A DNA stretch of 64,000 nt from Papio anubis (GCF_008728515.1 NC_044986.1:61245159-61309158), one strand, 5' to 3'; shown: positions 13,061-24,738, numbered from the stretch's first letter. The notes: a model not told the origin generated them from the sequence alone. Made by a program: numbers and translations.

Positions 13061-13419
13061 TGGTATGGTTTGGCTCTGTGTTCCCACCCAAATCTTCATA
13101 ATACCCATGTGCCAAGGGTGGGACTGGGTGGAGGTAATTGGGTCATGGGGATGGTTTCCCTTATACTATTCTCATGATAGTGAGTGTTTTCATGAGACCT
13201 GATGGTTTTATAACCATTTGACATTTGCCCTGCTTCCACTCACTCCATCCTGCCACCCTGTGAAGAAGGTGCCTGCTTCTCCTTTGGTTACTGCCATGAT
13301 TGTAAGTTTCCTGAGGCCTCCCAAGCAGTGCAAAACTGTGAGCCAATTAAACCTCTTTCCTTTATAAATTACCCAGTCTTGAGTATTTCTTCATAGTGTT
13401 GTGAGCATAGACTAACACA
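13061..13419 (+). mobile_element. MST/THE1-type MaLR 5' LTR
   Basis: A 359-bp LTR beginning TGGTATGGTTTGGCTCTGTG and ending ...GACTAACACA. Recognisable LTR blocks are 'ggtggaggtaattgggtcat', 'ctgatggttttataa' (TATA-like) and the ATTAAA polyadenylation signal near 13346. It pairs with the LTR at 14964-15341. The family (ERV3/MaLR) is well established. The exact MST versus THE1 label would need alignment; the length favours MST. Confidence 0.9.
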
Positions 13420-14963
13420 GTAAGTTGGTACCAGGAGTAGGGTACTGCTGTAAGATAACTGAGAATGTGAAAGTGACTTTGGAACTGGGTAATGAGCAGA
13501 GGTTGGAACAGTTTAAAAGGCTCAGAAGAAGATAGAAAGATGTGGGAAAGTTTGGAACTTCCTAGAGACTTGTTGAATGGCTTTGACCAAAATGCTGATG
13601 GTGATATGGGCAATGAAGTCCAGGCTGAAGTGGTCTCAAATGGAGGTGAGGACTGATTGGGAATGCAAGTAAAGGTCACTCTTGCTATGCTGTAACAAAG
13701 AGACTGGCAGCATTTTGCCTCTGCTCTAGAGATTTGTGAAAGTTTGAACTCGAGAGAAATGATTTAGGGTATCTTATGGGATAAATTTCTAAGCAGCAAA
13801 GCATTCAAGAGGTGACAGAGCATAAAAATTTGTAAAATTTGCAGCCTGATGATGCAGTAGAAAAGAAAAACCCATTTTGGGGAGAGAAATTCAAGTTGGC
13901 TGCAGAAGTTTGCATAAGTAATGAAGAGCCAAATGTCAATCACACAGATAATAAGGAAAATGTCTCCAGGGAATGTCATAGACCTTCACAGCAGCCCTTC
14001 TCATCTCCGATCCAGAGGCCTAGGAGGGAAAGATGGTCTCATGGGCCAGGCCCAAAGCTCCATGGCTGTCTGTAAACTCAAGACTTGGTGCCCTGTGTTC
14101 CAGCCATTCCAACCATGGCTAAAAGGAGCCAAAGTACAACTCAAGTTGTTGCTTCGGAGGGTGCAAGCCCCAAGCCTTGGCAGCTTCCACACGGTGTTGA
14201 ACCTGTAGGTTCACAGAAGCCAAGAACTGAGTCTTGGGAACCTCCACCTAGATTTCAGAGGATGTATGAAAATGCCTGGATATCCAGGCAGAAGTTTGCT
14301 GCAGGGGTAGGGCCTTCATAGAGAACCTCTGCTAGGGCAGTGCAGAAGGGAAATGTGGGGTTGAAGACTCCACACAGAGTCCCCACTAGGGCACTGCCTA
14401 GTAGAGTTTTGAGAAGAAGGCCACCATCCTCCAGACCCCAGAATAGTATATCCTACCACAGCTTGCACTGTGCACCTGGAAAAACTGCAGAGACTCAACA
14501 TCAGTCCATGAAAGCAGACAGGAGATGGGGCTATACCCTCCAAAGCCACAGGGGTGGAACTGCCCAAGGCTGTGGGAGTCCTCTTCTTGCATCAGCATGA
14601 CCTGGGTTTGAGACATGGAGTCAAAGCAAGTCATTTTGAAAATTTGAGGTTTTAATGACTGCCCTATTGGATTTTGGACTTGCATGGGGCCTGTAGCCCC
14701 TTTGTTTTGGCCAATTTCTCCCATTTGGAATAGGTATATTTACTCAATGCCTGTACCCCCATTGTATCTAGGAAGTAACTAACTCACATTTGGTTGTACA
14801 GGATCATAGGTGGGAGAGACTTGCCTTGTCTCCGATGCCACTTTGGACTGTGGACTTTCGATTTAATGCTGAAATGAATTAAGACTCTGGGGGACTGTTG
14901 GGAAGACATAACTGATTTTGAAATGTGAAATTACATGAGATTTGGGATGGGCCAGGGGTGGAA
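13420..14963 (+). mobile_element. MaLR internal region, non-coding remnant
   Basis: About 1.54 kb lie between the two LTRs, the length expected for MST/THE1 internal sequence. It begins at the primer-binding site and ends in a purine-rich tract (about 14950-14963) that abuts the 3' LTR. MaLR elements carry only a decayed gag-like remnant and no pol, and depended on other retroviral machinery. Several open frames of 70-108 codons occur on both strands (for example 13839-14075, 13921-14208, 14340-14600, and 14398-14724 on the minus strand). None shows a recognisable domain, and their overlap on both strands argues for chance. Confidence 0.88.
13426..13441 (+). promoter_or_regulatory. Probable primer-binding site (tRNA-Leu-like)
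   Basis: Six bases after the 5' LTR the sequence TGGTACCAGGAGTAGG resembles the tRNA-Leu complement used by the ERVL/MaLR lineage, with a few mismatches. Position and similarity support the call; priming itself is inferred. Confidence 0.55.
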
Positions 14964-15341
14964 TAATATGATTTGGCTTTGTGTCCCCATACAAATCTCA
15001 CCTTCAATTTTAATCCCCATAATCTCCATGTGTCAAGGGCGGGACCAGGTGGAGGTAATTGGGTCATGGGGGTGGTTTCCTCCATGCTGTTCTCATGACA
15101 GTGAGTGAGTTATCATGAGATCTGATGGTTTTATAAGTGTCTGACATTTCCCCTGCTTGCACTCACTTCATCCTGTAGCCTTGTGAAGAAGGTACCTTCT
15201 TCTCCTTTGTCTTCCACCATGATTGTAAGTGTCCTGAGGTCTCCTCAGCAATGAGGAACTGTGAGTCAATTAAACATTTTTCTTTATAAGTTATCCAGTC
15301 TGAGGGGTTTCTTCATAGCAGTGTGATTATGGACTAATATA
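14964..15341 (+). mobile_element. MST/THE1-type MaLR 3' LTR
   Basis: A 378-bp LTR matching the 5' LTR in order: 'gatttggctttgtgtcccc', 'ggtggaggtaattgggtcat', 'ctgatggttttataa', 'gaactgtgagtcaattaaac', ending ...GGACTAATATA. Both LTRs are present, so this copy never collapsed to a solo LTR. Confidence 0.9.
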
Positions 15342-15346
15342 GTCCT
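15342..15346. repeat. MaLR target-site duplication, right copy
   Basis: GTCCT, identical to 13056-13060. Confidence 0.9.
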
Positions 15347-17200
15347 TAATATTGTTTTTTGATGAGCATATATTTTAATATTAATGAAAATTGAAAAAAA
15401 TGGTTTGTGAAATGTAGTGTCCTCTTTATGAAATCTTTTTTTACCCCAAGTGCATAAAGATATTCCTCTTCTCTTTTCTTCTAAAAGCTTTAAAAATTTT
15501 AGATTCTACAGTTAGATTTACTTGTCATCTCAAATTATTTTTATGTAAATTTTGAGAGATCTAGACACATTGTTTTGTAAATCATACCTAATTGCTCCAG
15601 CACCCTTTATTGAAAATATTTTTTTCCCCACTAAATCACATTGGTGCTTTTGTTCTAAGTAATGTGAGTTGGCAATGTGGGGGAAGGGGTCTGTTTCTGG
15701 CCTCTCTGAGAATGTATTTATTGATCTATGATATCTCTCCATACACCAATAGTAACTATTTTATATAAACTACTCTTTTGAAAAGTCTTGACATAAAGTA
15801 GTATAAATTCTATTGCTTTTCTCTGTTTCAGTATTTCCTTTGCAACCCTCTTTAAGATTGCCTTTCACTTCTATGTAATTCTCGGAAGAGGTTGTTAATT
15901 TCAATAAAAGTTCCTGCTGGGATTTTGATTAGAATTTCATTAAATCTATAGAACAATTTTGGGAGACTTGACATCTTAATAATAGTGAGTCTTGTGAAAT
16001 GCAAGCATGATATCCCCTTCCATTAATTTAAGTCTTCTTTAATTTTTCTTAGTGCTGTTTTATCCTTTTCATTGTAGAAGTCTTACATAATTTTCATTAG
16101 TTTAAATTCTAGATAATAGAGGCTATTTGCTGCCATAATAAAGAATTCTTTAAATATTCATGCCCTAATTGTTTGCTGTTAATGCATAGAAATATATTTA
16201 ATATATTAGTGTTGTAAACAGCAACCTTGTTAAATTCATATGTTTAATTTTAGGAGTTTGTAGATTGATTTTCAAGTTGTGCAATCATGTCATCAATTAA
16301 TACTGTCAGTTTTTAATTCTTCCTTTCAACTCTGCATGTCTTTATTTTTTCTGCCTTATTGCACTGGTTAGAATCTCCAGCACAATATTAAATTGAAGGG
16401 AGAGATAGTAAAACTTTTGTTTTATTCGTCTTCTTGGTGCAAAATGTCCCTGTTTAAAACATCAACATTATTTTTCATGTTAACTTGAGGTTTCTTCATA
16501 GATGCTCTTAAATCAATTTAAGAAAGTTTACTTATTTTTCTAATTATATCTGAAAGTTTTAAAATGAACAACTTCTTAAATATTTGAAATTAAATTTTGT
16601 GTATATTCCAATAACAATATGAATTTTCTACCTGGATATATTTTAGTCCACTATCTTTGAGAGTTAGCTCAAGTTTTTGTGTGCATGTCTAGTTTGCTTT
16701 TAAACTAATCCAATGAGTTATAACTATAATCAATTTTATAGATCTCAAATATCTGTTAAAATTCTTTTCCTCTGTGCTCTTTAATATATTGATGACAGCT
16801 ATTTTAATGGTCATATTTTTTCTTCTTTAAATGCCTACTAATATTTTTTAATTGCATGTCACACTTTGTATATAAGAAAACTATAAGGACCCTGGACAAT
16901 TTTATTTTCTAGTAGATAGGCCTCTTTTACTTGGATAAGCAGATAAAGCAAGATACTGATCCCCTCCATTTAATGAGAGACTAGGCTGGCTTGGGACTGC
17001 GTTGCAGGTTTGATGAGACTCCAGCTGCCTCTATTTACTCCTTGTTTGTCAAGCATGTGTCACTTGTGCCTGGTGGTGAGAGAGTAGCACCTCTCTCTCC
17101 TTAGCCTCGTCATCCCCTCAGAGATTTGAACCTTTACTTATTGGTCTTTCACTTACACTCCACTTTCAATTTTATAAGTTTCTTGAAGAGGTGGCTGTGG
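15347..17200 (-). mobile_element. Ancient L1M, antisense (right half)
   Basis: Continues the L1M broken at 13055. ORF2 antisense runs to about 16600 ('gctccagcaccctttattg' at 15595; 'tgctgggattttgattaga' near 15915). The text then jumps to the 5'/ORF1-side region ('gacagctattttaatggtc' near 16795; 'ttgcatgtcacactttgt' near 16853). The jump at about 16600 implies an internal deletion. The right boundary is uncertain. Confidence 0.7.
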
Positions 17201-17489
17201 CATATCAACCTCAGGAAATTTCAAAACAATAAACACATTATGCAGAGATAGACCACACATTTAAAGCTTTTCAAGTTTCCAAGCTGTGCCAAGTCACATG
17301 TTCATGTCTGTGGGACCAGGCCCAATATGCAGCTCACATTTAGAATTAGCAAATGACCCCAGGAAATAAAATAGCTATTGACAGGTTGTTCACATCAAAA
17401 AACCTTTTATTTCTGTGAGATTTTGGTTCAGGTAATCCTGTTTTCCTCTACATTGATTCAGTGTCTTTAAAAATATGATTTTCAACTCA
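17201..17489. other. Short unassigned spacer
   Basis: No gene. It could be the last remnant of the L1M 5' region. Confidence 0.35.
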
Positions 17490-20214
17490 CATCATGAACT
17501 TTTGCTCCAAGAGGCACCACAGGAACACACCAGGAAAGCAGAGAGAATCAACAGATACTTTGAAGGAAGTGGTTTACCTCTGCAGGCTCAGTGAGACTGC
17601 TGAAAAACTCAGCTGCAGCAAGCCCTGCCGGAGGAGAGTCTGAGCTCAGACATGCCTAACCCTGCCCCCACCTGATGGTCTTTCTCCACCCACCCTGGTA
17701 GCTGAAAACAAAGAACATAAACTCTTGGGAGCTCTAGGGCCCCACCCACTGCCTGAGAAACCTAAATACTTATCCAGGTGACCCTAGGGTAAACTTCTAT
17801 TCTCTCAATACACCACAGATGGTGCTCTCTTGAAAGCACCACCTCCTGGCTGGAGGCCAAACAACACAAAACCAGCACACGTAACAAAATTATAACAAGA
17901 TGTCATAGAATCCTTCAGGTGTCCTTAGCCAGCCGAAACTTGCGTGGCCAGCAGTGCCTCTCCCTGAGTTTTGCTCACACCAGTGGGCTTATTCTTCCCC
18001 GTAGGCCTAGAAGGCTGTGCTTGGCTCATGCTACTGGCCCAGATTCCATTCCTGCCAAGGGTGAGCCAGATACCAAGCAGCAAGGGTTGTGTGAACAAGG
18101 GAGTATGGGGTCCTGCCACTGCACACAGCAAGGCACACCAGCTGCTGCATTAGGGCAGGCAGCTTCAGGCATAAGCACAGGCATTGGCTCCATGTGAAAC
18201 TGTGGCTGAACCAGATGTGTTGCATGCAAATTCCACCACAGGCACCAGCATCCGGACAAGGGTAACACAATTGTAGCCAAAAGCTCAGAGACTCTAGGAA
18301 CCACAGAGCCCCAAACAGGGTGTTACAGTGTGTCACAGTCCTGGATCAGGGAACCCTGAAGTCTGGGCTCTCAGAAGGGCTGTAGCAGAGTGAGCAGGGT
18401 GGGGCGGGAGGATGTGTGTGTTTTAGCCTGTTTGTGTTACAGCTCTTTCAGTCCTATGACTCCAGTCTGGCCCATGGCTCCTGGGCTGGCCCAGACTTGT
18501 CACTGCATTCTGTCATGTGAGGTGACCATCCAGTACCAGCCGAGGGTGGTAGGGTTATAGTGTTACAGCTCTGCCTCAGGGGATCCCAAGGTCTGGGCAA
18601 CCCAAAGTGTCGCCACTCTTCATTCCCACAGTCCAGGAGCATGTCATTACCCGCAGCACAGCAAGCCAGACAGAAAAGTGTTAAGCTTTCTTTTGCTCCC
18701 ACTGTACGGTGGGTCCTGAGTTCTTGTCCCATATCCAGGAAAAAAGGTTATGTGGACTACTGGAGGGTGAGCAAGGCAGAGAAGAATTTTATTGGATGAC
18801 CAAACAGCTCTCAGTGGAACGGAGACATAAAGTGGGTAGCTTCTATTTGCAGGCAGGTAGTCTAGATGAGTGTCTGAGTCTGGCTGAGTTCAGGATTTGT
18901 ATGGGCTCAGAATGGAGGAGGGCATGATTGATCTGTGGGCAGCCATGGGGGTGCCTGGAAAAAGCACCACTTGATTGACCAAGAGGCATCAAGGAAGTTC
19001 TCACTCCGGGTCACAGACTCAACCTGAAACTGGCAGGCTGGCCACCAGGCTGCAGGCCATCCCTGGCTTGTAGGTGGTGTTTCACCAGGAACCTGCACCT
19101 TCCTGCCTCTAGGAACCTGTCTGCCTCCTGCTGCCATCAACATGCCATCCGTGGTGACCAGGCTGTCCACATAGATGGATACTCACTGGCCCACACTGAG
19201 CCACCCTCAGCTCATCTGGCCTGCCTCCTGTACTTGTCAGCACCCAAAATTTCAGCCTCAGAAGCAGATTCTGGAGGAGGCTGAGACAGTTGAGGGACTG
19301 ACATGTCAATGCTGACCCAAGTGTGTGCCCACCCAGTCACAACAGTGCCTGAGCTTGGCTACGAGGACATGTCACAGCTGTGCTCCACCATGGAGTGGGT
19401 GCTGGAAGTGAGAGTGTGCAGGGAATGACAGCAGACACTTTTGAACCTGCAGGGTCAGGGAGCTTCCCTGCCCGCTGAAAGTGTAGGGATGCCTGGGTCC
19501 AATCCATAGCTGAGAAGCTGCAACTATGCCCGGGAGTGTGGGCTCCCCCACGCCAACTTGGTAGGGTGTGGGGCCCTTGCTGGAATCACCTGTTCCCAGC
19601 CCTCACCAACTCCATGGAGCACACAGCCCCAGCTGCAACTCCCCTGCTATAGCTGATGTCCTTGCAGCACTGCTCCAGATGGGTGGCCTTCAAAGAGTAC
19701 ACTTCACTCCCCTGCTACCTCCACTGGAGTAGGTGTTGGTATCCACAGGTGAGACATGAAGATGGATCGTGGCAGACACTCCTAGTACCATCCCAGAGCC
19801 CCACTCAGTAGCTAGAAGAGAAATAACAATCACTGCAGTTTGGCTCTCAGGAAGCCCATCCCCAGGGAAAGGAGGAGAGCACCACATCAAGGGAGAACCC
19901 TGACGGAAAAGGGAATTTGAACAACAGCCCTGGAACCCCAGATCTTCCTTCTGTCATAATCTACCCAAATGAGAAGGAACCAGAAAAACAATTCTGGTAA
20001 TATGGAAAAACAAAGATCTATAACACCCTTGAAATATCACACTATCTCTCTAGTAATGGAATCAAACCAAGAAAAAAATCTCTGAGTTGCCAGAAAAAGA
20101 ATTCAAAGGGCAATTATTGAACTACTCAAGGCGGTACTAGAGAAAGGTGAATATCAGCTTAAAGAAATAAAAAAAAAAAAATTACAAGATATGGACAGAA
20201 AAATTTCCAGTAAA

Positions 20215-20227
20215 ATAGATAGCACAG
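20215..20227. repeat. Alu target-site duplication, left copy
   Basis: ATAGATAGCACAG, repeated with one change at 20549-20561 after the Alu tail. Confidence 0.85.
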
Positions 20228-20548
20228 GGGACAGGCATAGTGGCTCACGCCTGTAATCCCAACACTTTGGGAGGCCGAGGCGGGTGGATCACCTGAGGTC
20301 AGGAGTTCGAGACCAGCTTGGTCAGCGTGGGGAAACCCCGTCTCTACTAACAATGCAAAAATTAGCCAGGCGTGGTGATGCACGCCTGTAATCCCAGCTA
20401 TTCGAGAGGCTGAAGCAGGAGGATTGCTGGAACCCAGGAGGCAGAGATTGCAGTGAGCCAGGATCACACCATTGCACTCCAGTCTGGGCAACAAACGGTG
20501 AGACTCCATCTCAAAAAAAATAAAAAACCTAAAACAAACAAAAAAACC
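20228..20548 (+). mobile_element. Full-length AluS-like element inside L1PB ORF1
   Basis: Complete dimer from 'acaggcatagtggctcacgcc' to an A-rich tail interrupted by T and C. The B-box-like stretch 'gagttcgagacc' is intact at about 20303. A 13-bp target-site duplication with one mismatch frames it. The reverse strand contains a 139-codon open frame (20159-20578), which is Alu-derived and not a gene. Confidence 0.95.
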
Positions 20549-20561
20549 ATAGATAGCATAG
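20549..20561. repeat. Alu target-site duplication, right copy
   Basis: ATAGATAGCATAG, pair of 20215-20227. Confidence 0.85.
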
Positions 20562-20797
20562 TTGAAAAACAATAACAACCTCTGAAAATGCAGGATGTAC
20601 TAGGAGAAATGAAAAATTAACTGGAATGTTTCAGCAGTACAACGCAACAAGTAGAAGAAAGAACTTCAGAGCTTGAAGACAAGGCTTTCAAATTAATCTA
20701 ATCCAACAAAGACAAAGCAAATAGAATTTTAAAAAAGGAACAAAGTCTCCAAAAATGTTGGGATTATTTTAGACTACCAAACCTAAGAATAATTCAT

Positions 20798-20834
20798 ATT
20801 TATATATATATACACACACATATATACACACACA
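20798..20834. repeat. (TA)/(CA) microsatellite at the L1PB junction
   Basis: Alternating TATATA and CACACA units. Such tracts are common just before the ORF2 3' end in L1PB copies. Here it marks the point where ORF1 sequence is replaced by ORF2-end sequence. Confidence 0.85.
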
Positions 20835-21205
20835 ACCGCATACCAAGGACTGCTATTCAGCAATAAAAAGGAGCAAAATAATGGCATTCACATCAAACTG
20901 GATGGAATTGGAGACCATTAATCTAAGTGAAGTAATTCCGGAATGGAAAACCAAACATTATATATTCTGAACCATAAGTGAGAACTAAGCTATGAGAACA
21001 CAAATGCAGAAAAATAATACAATGGACTTTGGGGCTCTGGGGAAAGGGTGAAGGGGAATGAGGGATAAAAGACTACACATTGGGTACACTGTACACTGCT
21101 CATGTGAGGAGTGCACCAAAATCACAGAAATCATGACTAAAGAACTTATGTAACCAAACACCACCTGTTCCCCCAAAACCTATTGAAAAAAAAAATAAAA
21201 ATTAA
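20835..21205 (+). mobile_element. L1PB-type ORF2 3' end and 3' UTR
   Basis: Matches the last part of L1 ORF2 ('actgctattcagcaataaaa', 'catcaaactggatggaatt') and the 3' UTR ('gggtacactgtacactgctc', 'taaccaaacacc', 'cccccaaaacctatt'), ending in an A-rich tail at about 21185-21205. It has the same strand and age as the L1PB 5' part to its left. The two are best read as one element lacking most of ORF1 and ORF2. Confidence 0.85.
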
Positions 21206-21887
21206 ACAAAAATGATTTGCCACATCTGTGGGATTTTTTACTTAATATAGTAAGAAAATAGTCTGTTAATTTTACTATTAATTACATTTATTATAATATA
21301 ATTTATATTATTTATATAATAAATAGTAATTTATTATAATTAGAACCAGATTAATTTTTCATAACATCATTGAATACACTATTTATGTTTAAACATCTTC
21401 GAGGATAGACATCAATTTGGCATGAATATTGACTCTAAATTAAGGAGTCTTGAAAAATTTTATTTGATATATTTTCTCATAGATTAATAAGAAAATAATA
21501 TTTCTTCATCATTATGATGTGACCACACCAGTACAAAAATGCTTGTTTACTGATTCTAAAATATTCAGCTTTTACATATTTAAAATAGCTATTTTGAGCA
21601 TGATATCTATCCATATTTTAGTGTTAATTTCAATTCAAAATTTATCAGGAGTCTCAGAAATATTATTATTCAGATTTTTGTTAATTACAGAAGGAAGAAA
21701 AAAGTCTATTAAGCAGCAGCACAATAATAGACATCCCCCCAAATGACCACAATCCCCAAATTAAAAAGGATCCAGACAACTTTTAAGGTTATAGGATAGT
21801 AACTTCAACATGCACAGCATGCAGCATATACTACTTATTGCCTATTTTTAAATGTAGTTTATATATATATACACACACACACATATA

Positions 21888-21926
<39 letters not shown>

Positions 21927-22915
21927 TACTTTCAAGGAAGATATAAGTTACGAAGGGCACATAAAATGTTTAAGTTAGTAACCATAAGCTCCAGTCATCA
22001 AGACTAAGCAAAATAATATTTAGACATATATTTCATATGGAATATACACAATTTAGTGAGATATAAGAAGATAATCTTAAATAACATTATAAAAATAAAG
22101 CTACTTTGTTTCCTTTTATAAGTTAAGTGATATATTCTTTAACAAATACAACTTATATATCTTAGACAAATTTTTGTGTGGTATTTATTGATCAAGGTGA
22201 TTAGAAATAAAGGCAATTTCCTTATGACTGGGCTTTATGTCAAGGAGAGCAGTAATTTCCTTCCATATCAAGCATTTTGGCATCTCTTTTAGACAATATG
22301 CTCATCAGCATTATTTGGGGATAGAGATTATTTCTGCTGTTTGGACTGAACTTCTTCCTTCTTATTCCAAGAGTTTCACTGATCCTGGGAAATCTAACAT
22401 TAGGCAAAAATTGGAAAATAAGGAGAGTTGCTTCTTATTTCTCCTTATCATGTTTTACTTTCCTAATGCTTTATGTATTTCATCTCTTCTTCAAATGCTA
22501 TAGATCCCTCTGCTATTTTAGAAAGTGATTTGACAGAAATAAAATTTTCTCTCATCATTTCGTATTAGCAGTGGCTTTCAGAATTAAATTATTCAATGAA
22601 AAATAAAAGTTTCTTTAAACAACATATTATCTAGACAAGAAAACCCTTAGTAAATTAGAAAAAATATCAAACTCCATTGAAAACATTATTTTCAGGCAAC
22701 CCCAAATTTTTAAGTCATTCAAGTTTAATAATGAGTTCATCTAGAGATGAAAGCATATCTTTACCCTCTATAAAGGAGCTTTCTACTAAAATCATCTTAA
22801 ATTTTTTCTAAGTGAATATCAGGTAATTTCTTCATTATGATATTCATTTGTTCCTGAAAAACTGGAAGTCGCAATGAGAAAACATTTTCAGCATTTCTGA
22901 ACTTGAAACTTCATT
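21206..22915. other. AT-rich spacer with a microsatellite
   Basis: Very AT-rich at 21230-21350. Apart from the microsatellite at 21860-21928, no gene or repeat is recognised. Confidence 0.4.
21860..21928. repeat. Compound (TA)n(CA)n microsatellite
   Basis: TATATATATA-ACACACACAC, a short AT bridge, then TATATATA and a longer (CA)n of about 13 units. The alternating purine-pyrimidine runs are likely to vary in length between individuals. Confidence 0.95.
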
Positions 22916-23030
22916 ACACAAATATTTACATAGCAACCACCTTGTGCCAGTTTTTGTTCTAGGCTACTATCTATCAGTGAAATAAAAGAGATGGAAATCT
23001 TAGCCCTCGTGAAGCTTATATACTCTTATG
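22916..23030 (+). mobile_element. L2 fragment (3' end)
   Basis: The phrases 'caaccaccttgtgccag', 'tttttgttctaggctac' and 'agccctcgtgaagcttata' follow the mammalian L2 3' end in order, at typical old divergence. Confidence 0.75.
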
Positions 23031-23617
23031 ATAAAAATTGCTTCTTAAATGTAATATTAGGTATTAAAAATGTAATATTGCTCTATTATTGTATAATATA
23101 AGGTTGATTCTGCTGTCATATTCTTCAACCATAAACTCTTTAATAACATTACACTTAAAAGTATGATCACAAACTATAAACTAGAGTCAATGTTTACCTA
23201 ATTCAACTTTTGTGTGAAAAAGCCCAACAGAAGACACACAAAAGAGTTAATGAAAGCAATGCAATAACATCATTGTGGCTATTAACAAATAAGGGAACAC
23301 TGTGGTGCAATGATTAAAATACAGTTATCAGGTGTATACAATAACACCTTAGTCTCTGACTTGGGGCCCCTACAGTAGAACCTCTATTTGGCTCTCACAT
23401 AGCCAAATACCTCCTTATAAGATGAGCTTATAAGGTGATGGGTTGACCAAAAGCTTATGCTCCCTTTACTAGACCAAAGTCCAAGTCCATAAGATGTAGG
23501 GATTCCCTTAAGGGTCCCCAATTTTCTAATTCTGGTCTAGCCTTCTTCCTGGATCTGTCTTTCCATGACAGATTATAATACTGGTGCCTGTATTCTAGTC
23601 CTGAGAGGTGAACAAAG
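23031..23617. other. Spacer without gene
   Basis: No family recognised with confidence. Confidence 0.35.
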
Positions 23618-23627
23618 AGTAAGTGTA
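23618..23627. repeat. Alu target-site duplication, left copy
   Basis: AGTAAGTGTA, repeated at 23916-23925. Confidence 0.85.
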
Positions 23628-23915
23628 GGTCAGACGCGGTGACTCAAGCGTGTAATCCCAGCACTTTGGGAAGCCGAGGCGGGCGGATCATGAGGTCGAG
23701 ATCAAGACAATCCTGGCCAACATGATGAAACCCCATCTCTCCTAAAAATACAAAAATTATCTGGGCATGGCAGGGTGCACCTGTAATCCCAGCTACTCGG
23801 GAGGCTGACACAGCAGAATCTCTTGAACTGGGGTGGTGGAGGTTGGAGTGAGTCGAAATTGTGACACTGCACTCTAGCCTGGCAAGAGAGGGAGACTGCT
23901 TCTCAAAAAAAAAAA
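23628..23915 (+). mobile_element. Full-length Alu
   Basis: Complete dimer from 'ggtcagacgcggtgactc' to A11. A 10-bp target-site duplication frames it. Several CpG sites have decayed, consistent with AluS-age. The minus-strand 114-codon frame (23644-23988) is Alu-derived. Confidence 0.95.
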
Positions 23916-23925
23916 AGTAAGTGTA
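23916..23925. repeat. Alu target-site duplication, right copy
   Basis: AGTAAGTGTA, pair of 23618-23627. Confidence 0.85.
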
Positions 23926-24260
23926 CGTGGGGAGTTTGAGTAAAAGTTGGTCAAATAGTGTCCTGAGGTATTGACATGCACAAGACACTTCTAGTATATG
24001 ATGAAATCACAACTGAGAACTCACAGACAAGATCTAGCTAAAGGATTAAAGCAGGGGCTAAATCTCTGTTACACTATGTCCCCCCATGAAATTCTGAGGA
24101 GTTTGAGAATTTTAGATTTAATCCTGCCTTCCAGGTTGTTATGAAGATATATTTGTCTGTGTGGGATAGAAAATACACATTGTTTAATATTTTCTTCACT
24201 TGATTTGTAATTTTCAAATATGTATTTGTTTATTTTTGCTTTGTTTTTAATTTACATATA

Positions 24261-24388
24261 TTTTTATTTTCAGAGATGTGGTCTCACTATGTTGCCCAGG
24301 CTGGCCTCAAACTTCTGGACTCAAGTGATCCACCCACCTTGGCATCCTAAAGTGCTGGGATTACAGGTGTGAGCCACCACACCTGGCC
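24261..24388 (-). mobile_element. Free left Alu monomer (FLAM-like), antisense
   Basis: About 128 bp of antisense Alu left arm only, from 'cagagatgtggtctcactat' to 'gccaccacacctggcc', with no right arm. This is the structure of a FLAM or of an Alu reduced to one monomer. Confidence 0.8.
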
Positions 24389-24703
24389 TAATTTTCAAAT
24401 ATTTAGGCTCATGACTCTAAATGCACTAAAGAAAAGTGCAAAGATAATTTATTTGTAAAGAAGAACAAATGGTAGATCTTCTCCTGCAGGGTTTGGTTTT
24501 ATGAAAAGTGTATGAAATTTAAATATATCATTGTATAGATGAAAAAAAATCTCTCCCAAACGTGAAGAAGAGGCAATAAATGGAACTCTTCGTGAAGTCA
24601 AATTATCTTATCCTAAGAAAAGCATCTATGAGTATGAACGTATTTTTGCAGTTTTTCTGAGTTTTGGTTAGTTCAGCATGACCACCATTTTCTTGGGTGG
24701 TTT

Positions 24704-24738
24704 TTGTTGTTGTTGTTGTTATTGTTGTTGTTGTTGTT
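24704..24738. repeat. (TTG)n trinucleotide repeat
   Basis: About 11 TTG units with one ATT interruption, directly joined to the antisense Alu. It probably grew from the Alu A tail (CAA on the minus strand). Confidence 0.9.

Larger units (their letters stand above)
17490..20797 (+). mobile_element. L1PB-type LINE-1: long 5' UTR and start of ORF1
   Basis: A GC-richer block than its surroundings, matching the long 5' UTR of the L1PB/late L1MA lineage. Landmarks are 'tgtccttagccagccg' near 17920, 'gtgttacagtgtgtcac' at 18321, 'ttattggatgaccaaacagc' near 18790, and 'tgaccaggctgtccacatag' at 19157. ORF1 begins near 20056 but shifts frame within ten codons. It continues through the coiled-coil region ('cttgaagacaaggctttc' near 20670) and breaks off near 20797. 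An Alu is inserted at 20228-20548. Open frames on both strands here (such as 17919-18197 and 18454-18732) are UTR chance frames. Confidence 0.85.

Noticed and set aside
13839..14724. Cluster of overlapping open frames on both strands
   Set aside because: They lie in the MaLR internal region, overlap on opposite strands and show no domain.
17919..19890. GC-rich block with many open frames resembling a gene or CpG island
   Set aside because: It is the L1PB 5' UTR; the frames overlap on both strands and have no domain.
20159..20578. 139-codon minus-strand open frame
   Set aside because: It is the antisense of an Alu with its A tail; the translated text is typical Alu readthrough, not a gene.
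21860..21928. Regular short repeats as a CRISPR-like array
   Set aside because: Dinucleotide microsatellite without spacers, in a eukaryotic genome.
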